Source of the DNA: Mesorhabditis belari
Taxonomy: Eukaryota; Nematoda; Chromadorea; Rhabditida; Rhabditidae
Reading direction: 5' to 3'
Assembly (NCBI GenBank): GCA_958450365.1
Contig: CAUEEP010000925.1
Location: forward strand, 1,752,001 to 1,816,000
Length of the DNA stretch: 64,000 nucleotides
Made by a program: the position numbers and the translations under genes. Of the stretch, positions 44,821 to 56,650 are shown piece after piece (positions within the stretch are counted from its first letter, which is position 1; each line of letters starts with the position of its first letter). The notes beneath the pieces were generated by a model, which saw nothing but the letters and a program-made list of their open reading frames with translations, did not search any database and was not told the DNA's origin.

Positions 44821-44925
44821 TCAAGAATGAGCCAATAATTCAAGAAAGAAATCCCGGGTGAACCACGAGATGACGCTAACGACAACGATGGAAATCACGA
44901 AAATTGAGGGCCCACTTGGTTGGAG
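44821..44925 (-). CDS. Possible terminal exon with a membrane segment
   Basis: After a TTTTCTTTTCAG acceptor (minus strand) the frame reads LQPSGPSIFVISIVVVSVIS and on to a TGA at 44821-44823; the hydrophobic stretch could span a membrane. Upstream exons were not confidently found, so parent gene and phase are unknown. Confidence 0.3.
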   Translation of the reverse strand, partial: LQPSGPSIFVISIVVVSVISWFTRDFFLELLAHS

Positions 44926-45225
44926 CTGAAAAGAAAAAGAAACGAAAAAAAAGAGGGAATCGGGGCAAATCGGGGCAATGCATTTGGAGATGAAAAAGGG
45001 GGGAAAAGGGGCAGAATTGCTCATCGACGAGACACAAATCAGCCCCCATTCCATCCAGTTTCAAGACGCAGAGGGCAGTGCTGAGGGAGGGGCAGAGAGC
45101 AGAGAAAGAGGGGAAAGGAGGGAAAGCGGATGCCTCCCGGGCAGCGCCAGAGCACGCTTTAGAATGGTAGCGATTTTTAGCGAATTTGGCCATGAATGGT
45201 TATAAGAATGAGATTTTTGAGCATC

Positions 45226-45806
45226 CTGGAATGCATTAGGTAAAATAAGCTGAAAAAAGAGGGAAAGCGGACGCCTTTAGGGCAGTGTAGGGGCACGGTT
45301 TAGGACTGAGGCGATTTTCAACGATCCTGGTACTTGTTTGCTATAAAAAGAGAATTTTTGAGCATTCTGGAACGCACAGTATACAATGGTTTAAAGAAAA
45401 TTGGAAGAAATTAGATAGAAATGTAGGGCAGAGGGACATGCTTTAGGACGGAGGCGACTTTCAGCGATTCTACCACGTATCGGATCTAAGAATGAGATTT
45501 TTGTGCATCCTGGAAGTCACAAAGTTGACTTAGTCAAGAGAATTTTAGAAATCGACTGTTTTCCATGGTCTCAAAAGAGCACGGTTTAGGACTGAGGCGA
45601 TTTTCAGCGATTCTACCATGTATCGGATCTAAGAATGAGATTTTTGTGCATCCTGGAAGTCACAAAGTTGACTTAGTTAATGAGGATTAAGAAAATCGAC
45701 CTCCTTCATGGTCTCAAAGGAGCACGGTTTAGGACTGAGGCGATTTTCAGCGATTCTACCACGTATCGGATCTAAGAAGGAGATTTTTGGGCATTCTGGA
45801 AGTCAC
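45226..45806 (-). repeat. Five-unit 141-143 bp array
   Basis: Boxes at 45226, 45367, 45510, 45653 and 45796. Units share GGTTTAGGACTGAGGCGATT and ACGTATCGGATCTAAGAA. The box triplet differs between units (ATG, ACG, AGT) although the flanks are alike. Confidence 0.9.
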
Positions 45807-46104
45807 CAAATTGACTGCTCTGTGTTTTTTCGTGTTCTGAAATATCTTTATTATATCCGAAAAATACGAGAATTTCGACAATGACAATGACAAAATAAGT
45901 GTCTAAAATGAAAAAAATGGAAGGGCAAATATAGGTACATGATGAGGGAAATCACCCGAAACCCCTCAAAAAGGGTCAGAGACGATAAAATGTGGATAAA
46001 GCTACCGTAATACTTGAAAAAATGTGTTTAAAGTGTGGACGATGAAACCAGGAAAAACTACCGTAATCCTTAAACGCGTTATTGCAAAGATACTCAGCTA
46101 AACG

Positions 46105-46195
46105 CTAAAATAACTCGAGAGCTGGCTCCTTCGAAATTTCGTCGTTTTTCGGGTATTGCGGATGGATTTCGGAGCTCGTGTCGTACTTGGTTAAC
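46105..46195 (-). CDS. Possible terminal exon
   Basis: Minus strand after TTTTTTCAG: LTKYDTSSEIHPQYPKNDE then EPALELF and TAG (46105-46107). A second frame is also open. A candidate upstream exon is 47142-47173 (EVSLNLSLES), but its phase fits the other frame, so I leave both unresolved. Confidence 0.25.
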
Positions 46196-46349
46196 CTGAA
46201 AAAACTGGAAAAGGTTATGGTTGATCGTTTCGTCGTTTTCTAAAAAGTGCGCTTCAGGAAAAGCTACCGAAAGCTACCGAAAGCATTTTTAAGCATAAAT
46301 TAGCCTTTTTATTTCCCAAATTTGCTTTCTACCGTGATTTCTGCGAGAT

Positions 46350-47469
46350 CTGGAACTCACAGCAACTTTTGAGATGCAAATTTTACGGAATAGTCGAAGC
46401 TTTAGAATCTCATTGCTCTGATTGCTTTGCCTCCTGCTGTACGTTCCAGGATTTCGAATTTCTTCGTAATTTCAAAATTTTTGGCCAATCTGGAAGTCAC
46501 AACGAGTTTTGAGATGTAAATTTTGCGAAATAGTCGACGTTTTAGAATTTTATTGCTCTGATTGCTTCGCCTCCTGCTGTAGACGCCAGGATTTCGAATT
46601 TCTTTGTAATTTCAAAATTTTTGCCCAATCTGGAACGCACAGCAACTTTTGAGATATAAATTTTGCGAAATAGTCGAAGTTTTAGAATTTCATTGCTCTG
46701 ATTGCTTCGCCTCCTGCTGTAGGCTCCAGGATTTTGAATTTCTTCGTAATTTCAAAATTTTTGCCCAATCTGGAACTCACAAGGACTTTTGAGATGTAAA
46801 TTTTGCGGAATAGTCGAAATTTTAGAATTTCATTGCTCTGATTGCTTCAACTCCAGCTGTAGGCTCCAGGATTTCGAATTTTTACAAAATTTTAAAATTT
46901 TTGGCCGATCTGGAACGCACATGATTCAATTCATTAAAAAAAAGCGAATTTTCGAATTTCGAATTTCGAATTTTTTTGACATATTACCGGGTTACGGTAG
47001 CTTTCCCTGAAAGAGCACCTTTTAGAAAACGGCTTGGCTTACGGTAATGTAGCATTTTTTTAAATTTCTACTCTCTCGACGAAAAAGGACCACATTTCTC
47101 GCTAAGCTCTGCATTTTTTTTTGTTCATTTTTGCTCACCCGACTCCAGCGACAGGTTGAGACTAACTTCGCTGAAATTTTTTGAATTCCATCTATGATTC
47201 GGAAATTTTTGAGCTAATTTTCGGCTAATCTGGAACGCACAGCAACTTTTGAGATGCAAATCTAACGGAATAGTCGAAGTTTTCGAATCTCATTGCTCAG
47301 GGTGCTTCGACTCTAGCTGTACGCTCCAGGATTTCGAATTTTTACAAAATTTCAAAATTTTTGCCCAATCTGGAACGCACTTGACTGAATTTTTAATAAA
47401 AAAAACTAATTTTTTGATTTTTTAAAATTTCAAAATTTCACTTTACTTAACAACCGATGTGCGCTCCAG
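46350..47469. repeat. Array with paired opposed boxes every 140 bp
   Basis: Minus-type boxes at 46350, 46490, 46630, 46770, 46910, 47230 and 47370; plus-type GTA-box forms at 46439, 46579, 46719, 46859, 47319 and 47459. Each pair is 89 bp apart and each series steps by 140 bp (320 across a gap). Confidence 0.85.
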
Positions 47470-47538
47470 AATTGCGAAAAAAATTGAGAAAACAGAAAAT
47501 AGACAACACCAAACTCGACACAAAACACACAACGACGA

Positions 47539-50500
47539 TCACGGCACTCCAGCCAGGAATTCTTGATGGAAAGCCGACCAGAACATGAGCACCGTTGTGC
47601 ACAAGTTGAGGATCAAGAAACAGGACATCGCTGTGACGTCGGCCATCGAAAAGAAACGCTGCCACAGGGTTCGGATCTGGAAGAAAACGGGATTGTAGAG
47701 GAAAGTGGAGATGAAACTGGAGAAATTAGAGAAATAGTTTTGATCGACGGGATAGCTGAATAAGGCACAGCTGCCGACCGGATTAGACCAGGGTTGATCA
47801 AAGGAAGGCCAAGTTGATCAACCGATCAACCGAGCAACCGGATTAGGCCAGGGTTGATCAGAAGAAACCAGGATTGTTGAAGAGGAATTTTTCAGTTTTT
47901 GGCCTTCGCTAGAGCTTTTGGTCAAAATCCGGCAAAATCTGGCTTAAATTCTCTCAATTCAACTAAAGCCAGGATCATGGTTGGCCAGGTTGACCAGAAA
48001 CCAGCTTCAGCCGTGGGTTCAGCAAGGCTTCTAGCTTTCAGCCGTGGGTTAGGCAAGGCTTCTGGCTTTCAGCCGTGGGTTCAGCAAGGCTTCTGGCTTT
48101 TTATTTGGCTTCCAAGCTTGGGCAAAGCCAGCCTTCCAGCCAGCATCCCCAGTTGAACATTGAGTACAAATATTTTGTTGAAAATCAAAAAACTGAATCC
48201 TAGAAATGCTAGGGTGACATCCAGATAGAAGAAAAAACACAATTAAAATCAAATTGCATTTGCCAATCTTTTGGAATCATCGCAAACTCTTGACAGTCCA
48301 CTCTGCAGTCACTATTTTAGCGAAAACCAAAAATCTGAATTCTAGAAATTCTAGGGTGACATCCAGCTTGAAAGAAAAATTCAATTAAAATCAAATTATT
48401 CTAGCCGATTTTTTGGAATCATCGCAAACTCTTGACAGTCCACTCTCTGCAGTCCAACGACAGGAATGAAGAGCTCAACAGGTTAAAACATGTTAAACCC
48501 AAAGGAAAATAAAGAGCAAGTTGTCTTTTTCTCTACTATAACCGTTTATTGTTAATATTTTGGTCAATGAAAATCAAGTGAAATCAAAATTTGAAAATTC
48601 GATGGACTGTTAAGAGTTGGCGATGATTCCAAAAAATTGACAAACGCAATTTGATTTTAATTGTGTTTTTTCTTCTATCTGGATGTCACACTAGAATTTA
48701 TAGAATTCAGATTTTTGAAATCTTTTATTTTTAAAAATTGAAAACTGGATGGACTGAGTTCGCGATGATTCCGAAAAATTGGCAAATGCAATTTGATTTT
48801 AATTGCGTTTTTCTTTCAATCTGGATGTCACACTAGAATTTCTAGGATTCAGATTTTCGATTTTCACCAAAACAGCTCATGGCCAGGTCAGGCCGGCCAG
48901 AAACCAGATACAGCCCTTGTTTTGTGTGGGTTAGGTAAAGCAATACAGGTTTCTGGTTTTTTAGATGGCTTTGTAGCTGGCTTACAAGCTTGGGCTTGTC
49001 CAGAATCCAGCTTTGGATCTGGCGTGCTCTCTCGTTTTTTTGTTATCGGACGCCCCGCCCCTTTTGCCATTGGCTTTGACTTTGAGCTAAAATATCTTGG
49101 TTTTGGCCTGTCCAATTCAAGTCTTTTTGGTCTCATTAGATGCGCCAAGTCTTTCTCTATCGATTGGTATAAAAACTATTGAATTTGGACGGTCCGAAGC
49201 CGAGATATTTGAGCTCATAGTTTGAGTGCCAAAAGGGGCGGGGCCAGAAAAAGCTTATATACGCAACCCATATCATTAGATGCGCCAAGCCTTTCTCTAT
49301 CGATTGGTACAAAATCTATTTAGATTGGACAGTCCAAAGCCGAGATATTTGAGCTCAAAGTTAGTTTGCCATTGGCAAAGGGGTGGCGCGTTCCTTTTGC
49401 GCCCCTTTTGCGCCCCTCTGCCCCCTTTGCGCTCCGTCCCTTTTCCCTATTGGTAATCTAAGTTTGAGATCGATCTCGGTGTCCTTTCCCACCAAAATCC
49501 TTTCCCAATCGAATTCCTCACCTCTTTATCCGCGTCAATTGATGCCAGCTGGGCTCTGATCAATCCGATACAACTCCTGAAGTCAAATTTGCGCAAATCC
49601 CGATTTCTCTCCCACCGTATCTCCCTAACGACTTCATTTTTGCAATTCAACGAATAAAGCGAGTCATCTGAATGGTTGATGTCGAAATCGAACTGAAATT
49701 TGAATGCATTTCCCTAGTGATCGATTAAAGCAAAGAAATCTACGCAAAGCAATCGTATTTTTCTACACAAAAGCCACTCATTTTCCCGAATTTTCGGGAA
49801 AACTCACTTTGAGACATTGAGGAACCTCGTAATAGTCCTGAAATTGGTTTTTCGTGCAAAAAGTAAGCGTCCGTAACGAAACCAACGCTGTTTCTTGGCT
49901 ATACTATCGTTTTTTTTAAAATCTAACAAATTTTCTAGCTTATCTGGAACGCACACGGTCGTTTGCATCCAGTTTTTGGATCAGAATAGCAATTTTCGAA
50001 AGATTGATTGTTGCGTAACTGAACCAACGCTGTAAACTAGTTGTAAGGCTTTGTTTTCAAAAGCTGACCAATTTTTTTGGCTTATCTGGAGGTCACACAG
50101 TTGTTTGAATCCAGTTTTTAGATCAGAAAAGCAATTTTCGGAAATCAGTCTATTGCGTAATTGAACCAACGCCGTCAAACCAGTTTTACTGCTTGTTTTC
50201 AAAAGCTGACAAATTTTTTGACCTATCTGGAGGTCACACAGTTGTTTGAATCCAGTTTTTAGATCAGAAAAGCAATTTTCGGAAATCAGTCTATTGCGTA
50301 ATTGAACCAAGCCGTCAAACCAGTTTTACTGCTTGTTTTCAAAAGCTGACAAATTTTTTGACCTATCTGGAGGTCACACAGTTGTTTGAATCCAGTTTTT
50401 AGATCAGAAAAGCAATTTTAGAAAATCAGACTATTGCGTAATGGACCAACGCTGTAAATCCAGTTTTACTGCTTATTTTCAAAATCTGGCAATTTTTTTG

Positions 50501-53500
50501 GCCTATCTGGAACGCACACAGAGTCTAGAGCCAATTTTGAAGCCATTTTTGCCATTTTTGCCATTTTTGAGCCAAAGATCCATTCAAGGCTAATGGGCAT
50601 TTTGCCAAAGTTGCGTAACTAAACCGACGATACCTTCTCCTCTCTGAAAATGTTGAGAATCCATCGAGGCACCGGTGTGTTCAAATAGAGCACACGTTCG
50701 TGGATGAAAATGTTGATCACCGAGACGGCGATGGCGAGAATCGAGATCGCCGTTTGGATCAACACGTAGCGGCCTGGAATTTGTGTGGGTTTTGGCGGTG
50801 AATTTTGATAAAAAGAAAATTTTTGGACATCCTGGAACTCACAGCAGACAGTGGCATGGCAAAAAAAGTGGATTTAAAGTTTTAAATTTTCGACGATTTT
50901 TGACTTTGGAGTTTCACCACAAAAAGACCCCGTAGCCAATAAGAGCGGGTCACAAGAGGGCGATCGGACAGCAGCCATGGTGTAGTGGTTAGTGCGCTGG
51001 GCTAGAGAACCAGTGGGGGGTCTTCCCGTGGGTTCGAGGCCTACGGCTGACAAAAATCGTTGCTTTTTGAGACCCCTAGCCAATAAGAGCGGGTCACAAG
51101 AGGGCGATCGGACAGCAGCCGTGGTGTAGTGGTTAGTGCGCTGGGCTAGAGAACCAGTAGGGGGTCTTCCCGTGGGTTCGAGTCCTGCGGCTGACAAAAA
51201 TCGTTGGTTTTTGAGACCCCTAGCCAATAAGCGCGAGTCACAAGAGGGCGATCGGACAGCAGCCATGGTGTAGTGGTTAGTGCGCTGGGCTAGAGAACCG
51301 GTGGGGGGTCTTCCCGTGGGTTCGAATCCAGCCGCTGACAAACTTCGTTGCTTTTTGAGAAAATGTTTAAAAAGTTTCAAATTTCTCTTGAAAATAAATA
51401 AATACTATTTCTAAAGCTTTTATATTGCTTATTAGAACTAGAAAAGCGCTGAGAAAAGCGTCAAAAAAGCTTTCACCTCTTCTCTCCTTCTTCCTATCCG
51501 TTCTCCGATGATTCTTCAGCCCATTCAACTTTACTTTATATCATTTAAAAGCTTCAAACTTCCTCTTAAACTGGTTTAATTTAGAATATTCTTTGTTCAT
51601 TTTGTTTGTTCACTTTGTTCATTCACCTAACAACGGAACACCCTCGCTACTCTTCGGCATCTCCGATGAGACCATGTCGAGGATAACGGCCTGTAAAGTT
51701 GATTGTAGAAATTTAAATTTAAATTCAAAAATACCATAGTGAGCAACGTTGTCAATCCGAGGGAAACCTGAAAATTGAAAATATGCAAAGCTTTCTGGTC
51801 AGAAAATCGTTTTGCACTGAACCAACGCTGTAAACTAGTTGTATGGCTTTGTTTTCGAAACCTGACGATTTTTTTGGCCCATCTGGAGCGCACACGATCT
51901 TTTGCATCCATTTTTTGGATCAGAAAAGCGATTTTCGAAAGATTGATTGTTGCGTAACTGAACCAACGCTGCAAACTAGTTGTATCGCTTTGTTTTCGAA
52001 ATCTGACAAATTTTCTAGCTTATCTGGAGGTCACACAGTTGTTTGAATCCAGTTTTTGGATCAGGAAAGCAATTTTCGGGAAGCAGATTATTGCGTAACT
52101 AAACCAAAAAAACCGTAAATCCAGTTTTACTGCTTGTTTTCGAAATCTGGCAAATTTTTTGGCTTATCTGGAGCGCACAGGGTCTTTTGCATCCATTTTT
52201 TGGATCAGAAAAGCGATTTTCGAAAATCAAATTATTGCGTAACTGAACCAACGCCGTACATTAGCTTTACGGCTTTGTTTTCAAAATCTGACAATTTTTT
52301 TGGCCTATCTGGAAGGCACATGATCTTTTGAAACCATTTTTCTCATTATAAAGTAGCTTTTTGAAAATCAGATTATTGCGCAACTGAACCAACGCCGTAC
52401 ATTAGCTGTAAGGCTTTGTTTTCGAAATCCGATAAACTTTCTGGCTTAACTGGAACGCACACGGTTGGCTGCATCCATTTTTTGAATCAGAAAAGCGATT
52501 TTTGAAGTATTGATGGTTGCGTAACTGAACTAACGCCGTAAATCCAGTTTTGCTGTCTGTTTTCAAAAGCTGACAAGTTTTCTGGCTTATCTGGAAGGCA
52601 CACGGTCGTTTGCATCCAGTTTTTAGATCAAAAAAGCGATTTTCGAATTTCGATTATTATTGCGTAACTGAACCGACGCCGTGAACAGCCAGCTGGACCG
52701 CTGGCTGGACGGCTTTGCTTTCAAATTCTCAAACCTTTTCCTGTCGATCGCCGAGAATTCCATGCGGTGTGAATAAGCCAACAATCGAGACGTTTACGAT
52801 GAGAAATGTCGGAATTAGAATCACCACGATGTAGTTGAGCGGTTTGCGTTTGATTTTCTGAAATTTTTGCAATAAATTAGCGCAATTACTCAACTTTTTG
52901 CGAATCCTGGAAGTCACAGAGTCTAAATGCGATTTTTCAGAAGCCACCGATTCATTTAGCGAATTTCGAATTTGAGAAAAGCCGCGTAATTGAACCGGGT
53001 TGGAAAATTTGCGAAACTCGATTTTAAAGACTATTCAATTGCATAAATTGGTTGTGTGCTTTCCAGCTTGCACTCACCAAATGATAAAACACTTCCTCGT
53101 AGGTGTTCACGTGGCCGTTTGCTCCCTCGTAAGATTTGACGACTTTCTCGGCGGTAAAGTTGAGAATTTCCCACTCGGAGTTGTGCTGAAAATTTGAGTG
53201 GCAATGTTTAAGTTGCCTCCCAGCATTGGCAAAGCTTCAAATAAGAACTTTAATGGAAGGAAAATGGCTCTGGAAAGTTGTTGAGAAGTTTTGAAGGCGA
53301 TTTTTCATCTTTTTTCCATGAATTTCAACTCGATGAAATCGAGATTTTGGGCGTTTCAAAAACGGTCAACTCACGGCATTCGTCGGCACGTGCACCTCGC
53401 GAATGATATGCGAGATTTGGTGATACTGATAGCTCCACGAGCCGAATTGCAGTGAGCACAGCTGGGTGTCGAATGGGAAATTGAGGATCGACATTGAGCA

Positions 53501-56212
53501 ACCGATATCGATCAACTGAAAATTGGTGCATCTGGAACGCAGATGACCGTTTGAGTCCAGTTTTTAGATCCGAAAACCAATTTTTGAAAGATTGATTATT
53601 GCGTGACTAAACTAACGCCGTAAAGCCAGTTTTGCTACTTGTTTTCAAAATCTCAGCGATTTTCTGGCCTATCTGGAACGCACATGACCGTTTGAAGCCA
53701 GTTTTTAAATCAGGAAACCAATTTTTGAAAAATTGATTGTTGCGTAACTGAACCAAGGCCGTAAAACCAATTTTACTGCTTGTTTTCAAAATCTGAGTGA
53801 TTTTCTGGCTTATCTGGAACGCACACGACCGTTTGAGTCCAGTTTTTAAATCAGAAAACCAATGTTTGAAAGATTTGCTATTGCGTAACTGAACCAAGGC
53901 CGTAAAACCAGGTTTACTGCTTGTTTTCTAAATCTGATCAATTTTCTGGTTTATCTGGATGTCACAAAAGCTTTTGAGATAATTTTGAAATGAATTCAAG
54001 TGATTGTCAACATGGCGCAGTGGGTTAAGCGCTTGTCACGGTTCAAGTTTCGAACCCAGGGGTCAAGGGTTCGAGCCCGGGACCGGTTTTTTTGATTTTT
54101 TAGTCTTTGAATCATTTTTTTAAAGAATACCTTATTGAAATCGGCTTCTACAATTCCCTCATGACTGACTCGGACGTTGAAAAGCGCGAGCGGCTCTTTC
54201 ACATCAACCCTAAAATCATAAAAATTGTAAAATTCTAATTTTCTTGTTTTTTCTTCTTTAGCAACTCCAATGACCTCCAGTTTAAAGGAATTTTTAAAAA
54301 AATTAGCACATACGTGTTGAAAATGTATCCATCGGGCAGCCAGACCTGATTCGCCGGCACATTTATCATCTAAAGCTTTGATGGAGGAGAACCAAAGCGA
54401 GATTTTTGATCCAAAAACTTCTCCCCACCTGAATTCCGCCCCACTCCGACGCGTTCCACGTGAGGAACTCGTCTTTCCAGCTCTGAAATTCGAAATTTCG
54501 GAACCAAGATGTTTTTATGTAAATTTCCACGTCTAGAGGTGGATATTTTCGTCGGAATTGTCGAACTGGATGTCACAACAGGTATTGGCTAATTTAGTTT
54601 CTTGTTTAAGATCATTTAACCTTTCGACCCTCCGAGGTTCGGAGCCGTCAGAGTTGACCCCCTTCCTTTTCCCATCTTTCATTCTAGACCTCAAAAGAGC
54701 CACCCATGATCATCGTGATCTCCAATTTGCATATTCAATCACTTTGCATAAATTATAGCTCAACCATTTTCAAGAAAATCGCCCAGTCCCGTACGTGGGA
54801 GGAGAGCGCATCCAAAATCGGCAAAAAGCGTGAGATTTTTGTGCATTTTCGAATTTTTGAGGATTCTCCGAGTTTTCGTCGAGTAGAATCAGTAATTTTG
54901 GGTGGTAAGGGAACCAAAAAATGCAAAGCCAAAGAATCTTTGGAAAACATTGTAGTTGTGGCGATGTTTTATGGTAAAATGATAGTATATGAAAAAGTTT
55001 ATGCCTGAAAAGTTAGTTATGGATGTCACCGTGTAATTTGGAATTAAGTTCACGAGCAAATTTGTAAATTTTTCGAGATGGGAAAGCAGCGCAACGTAGC
55101 TGGTTAGATTTAAGCGCCGAGAAGTAGCTAATCGATGAAATTTTAAATGGAAAGGAGATGCTGGATGTCACAGGGTAATTTGAAATTACTCTCGTACGGA
55201 AATTTGTAAATTTTTCGAGATGGTTAGAGTAGCGCAACGTAGCTGGTTAGATTTAAGCGTTGAGAAGCAGCTAATCGATGAAATTTTAAATGGAAAGTAG
55301 ATTCTGGATGTCACAGTGTAATTTGGAATTACTTTCGTACGGAAATTTGTAAATTTTTCGAGGTGGTTAGAGTAGCGCAACGTAGCTGGTTAGATTTAAG
55401 CGCCGAGAAGTAGCTAAAAGATAAAATTTTAAATGGAAAGTAGCTTCTGGATGTCACACTTTACTATGGAATTACTCTCGTATGGAAATTTGTCAATTTT
55501 TCGAGGTGTTAAAAGCAGCACAACGTAGCTGGTTAGATTTAAGCGCTAGGAAGCAGCCAATCGATGAAATTTTTATAGAAAAGTAGCTTCTGGATGTCAC
55601 CCTGTAATATGGAATTGCTTTCGTACGGAAATTTGTAAATTTTTCGAGTTGGTTAGAGTAGCGCAACGTAGCTGCTCAGATTTAAGCGCTAGGAAGCAGC
55701 TAATCGATTAAATTTTTATAGGAAAGTGGATTCTGGATGTCACACTGCCGTATGGAATTGATTTCGCAGCGAAACTGAAAATTCTCTCGCCAACCTGCGG
55801 AAACCACAGCAACAACTTGATCTGCTCGCTCAACTCGTTCTGAAAGAGATTTTTGTAGGCCAGCGACCAGGCAGTTGCTTACCACTTCGATCAAACTGTA
55901 GACTTGCGGTTGAACAGTGATATTTAGACGGGAATTGTAGTCGCGAACGGGACGAGTTAACTGAAAAGGGTAATTAAACCGATCTAAAAATTTGATTTGT
56001 AATTTCTTCAAAAATAAATTTACTAATTGCTGGTGTGACTTCCAGATTGAAGGAAAACGATGAAAAAATGTGACCTTATTGTAGCCGGCGAGGAGATGAG
56101 CGACCAAGTCTTTCTCGTAGACCCCAAAGCAACCATCGAGTACAGCACCGAGTAGATACAAGAATCGGAATGTGCCGAGGGATATCCAGGATCTACCGTA
56201 TCCTTTCCACAT
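47539..56212 (-). CDS. Nematode Cys-loop ligand-gated (probably cation) channel subunit
   Basis: Fifteen exons in phase, 465 aa: 56212-56075, 55960-55883, 55839-55795, 54482-54429, 54369-54314, 54209-54131, 53515-53375, 53185-53078, 52857-52735, 51767-51735, 51690-51627, 50773-50634, 49837-49808, 49692-49522 and 47676-47539. N-terminal hydrophobic leader (FRFLYLLGAVLDGCFG), ligand-domain text WKDEFLTWNASEWGGIQ and VWLPDGYIFN, Cys-loop CSMSILNFPFDTQLC (13 residues between cysteines, FPFD), M1 YIVVILIPTFLIVNVS, M2 region GDRQEKVSLGLTTLLTM and MPKSSEGVPLLG, M3 ISILAIAVSVINIF, intracellular loop, M4 MSCFLILNLCTTVLMFW. The E before the M2 lysine suggests cation selectivity. There is no vicinal CC in loop C, so it is a non-alpha subunit. 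Start ATG has an in-frame stop upstream. Confidence 0.9.
47800..48135. repeat. Minisatellites in a channel-gene intron
   Basis: CCAGGGTTGATCA-type units at 47790-47880, then about three copies of a 33-bp unit containing CAGCCGTGGGTTCAGCAAGG at 48005-48105. Confidence 0.7.
49060..49372. repeat. Repeat family A copies
   Basis: GATGCGCCAAG landmarks about 140 bp apart (near 49140 and 49280), with TATTGGTATAAAAACTATTG and GGGGCGGGGCC. It is followed by a GC-rich CCCCTTTTGCG tandem at 49385-49445. Confidence 0.8.
49944..50517 (-). repeat. Five-unit TTGCGTAA-family array
   Basis: Boxes at 49944, 50086, 50227, 50367 and 50507 (140-142). TTGCGTAAYTGAACC follows the 50086 box at +67. In a channel-gene intron. 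Confidence 0.9.
50971..51340 (+). tRNA. Three tandem tRNA-Ser(AGA)-like units, 144 bp apart
   Basis: Copies start at 50971, 51115 and 51259. Each has TGGTGTAGTGGTTAGTGC, an anticodon arm CTGGG-CTAGAGA-ACCAG (AGA at 34-36 with T33), a GC-rich long variable arm and GTGGG-TTCGAGT-CCTGC-type T arm. Copy 2 has the best acceptor stem (CAGCCG/CGGCTG). Upstream of each unit is the same CCAATAAGAGCGGGTCACAA. They may be functional class II tRNAs or a tRNA-derived repeat; the G-A mismatch closing the anticodon loop favours the latter. Sense-antisense to the channel gene. Confidence 0.5.
51883..52601 (-). repeat. Six-unit TTGCGTAA-family array
   Basis: Boxes at 51883, 52024, 52168, 52309, 52450 and 52591 with triplets GCG, GGT, GCG, AGG, ACG and AGG: the flanks are nearly constant while the box triplet changes. 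Confidence 0.9.
53532..53965 (-). repeat. Four-unit TTGCGTAA-family array
   Basis: Boxes at 53532, 53673, 53814 and 53955, all 141 bp apart. TTGCGTAACTGAACC starts 67 bp after the 53673 box. Confidence 0.9.
54005..54086 (+). tRNA. tRNA-like sequence, degenerate
   Basis: TGGCGCAGTGGGTTAAGCGC then GGGTTCGAGCCC. Either of two anticodon arms could form; neither is canonical. Antisense in a channel-gene intron. Confidence 0.4.
55019..55743 (-). repeat. Six-unit 143-bp array (family C)
   Basis: Boxes at 55019, 55161, 55304, 55447, 55590 and 55733. Units contain GGAAATTTGTAAATTTTTCG, GCGCAACGTAGCTGGTTAGA and AAGCAGCTAATCGATGAAAT. The same family runs in the opposite direction at 59347-59926. Confidence 0.92.
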
Positions 56213-56488
56213 TTCCAGAGACGTTTTTCAATCTCGTGAATCGAAAAAATCGACGATGAAATCGACGAACGAATTTTTCCTTTCAACAACATCGACACTT
56301 TAACGAGCGTGTGAGTCGAGATCGAAACATAAAAACGATTGGAAAATCTTCTCGAATGCCCCTGATGACTCAAACTAAAGTCCAGCTTTACGAAAAGTTT
56401 GAAAAAAGATTTTAAACAAAAATAGAAAAATATAAAAGCTTAAAATCACCCATTCCAACAAAAATCAAAATTTTTTTATTAAGAAATA

Positions 56489-56650
56489 TGAATAAATTTC
56501 TCGCTCTAGTGGCTAATGTGCGCTCCAGAAAGATGAAAATTTTAAATAAAAACGAATAAAGATGAGGAAATAGAGGGGGAAATGGGGGAGAACTCGAATC
56601 GATCTACTGTAGTCGTAAATTCTAGCATTTCAAAGCATTTCAACGATCAA
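56489..56650 (+). repeat. Left arm of a widely spaced inverted repeat
   Basis: About 160 bp almost identical to the reverse complement of 63268-63427 (shared runs include AATAAATTTCTCGCTCTAGT, AACGAATAAAGATGAGGAAA and GAACTCGAATCGATCTACTG). The arms are 6.6 kb apart. A box (GTGCGCTCCAG, 56518) is inside the arm and its partner is at 63385. Confidence 0.9.

Noticed and set aside
49944..52601. CRISPR-like array
   Set aside because: Units are 141 bp degenerate tandem repeats in a eukaryotic intron, without short identical repeats and unique spacers, and with no cas genes.
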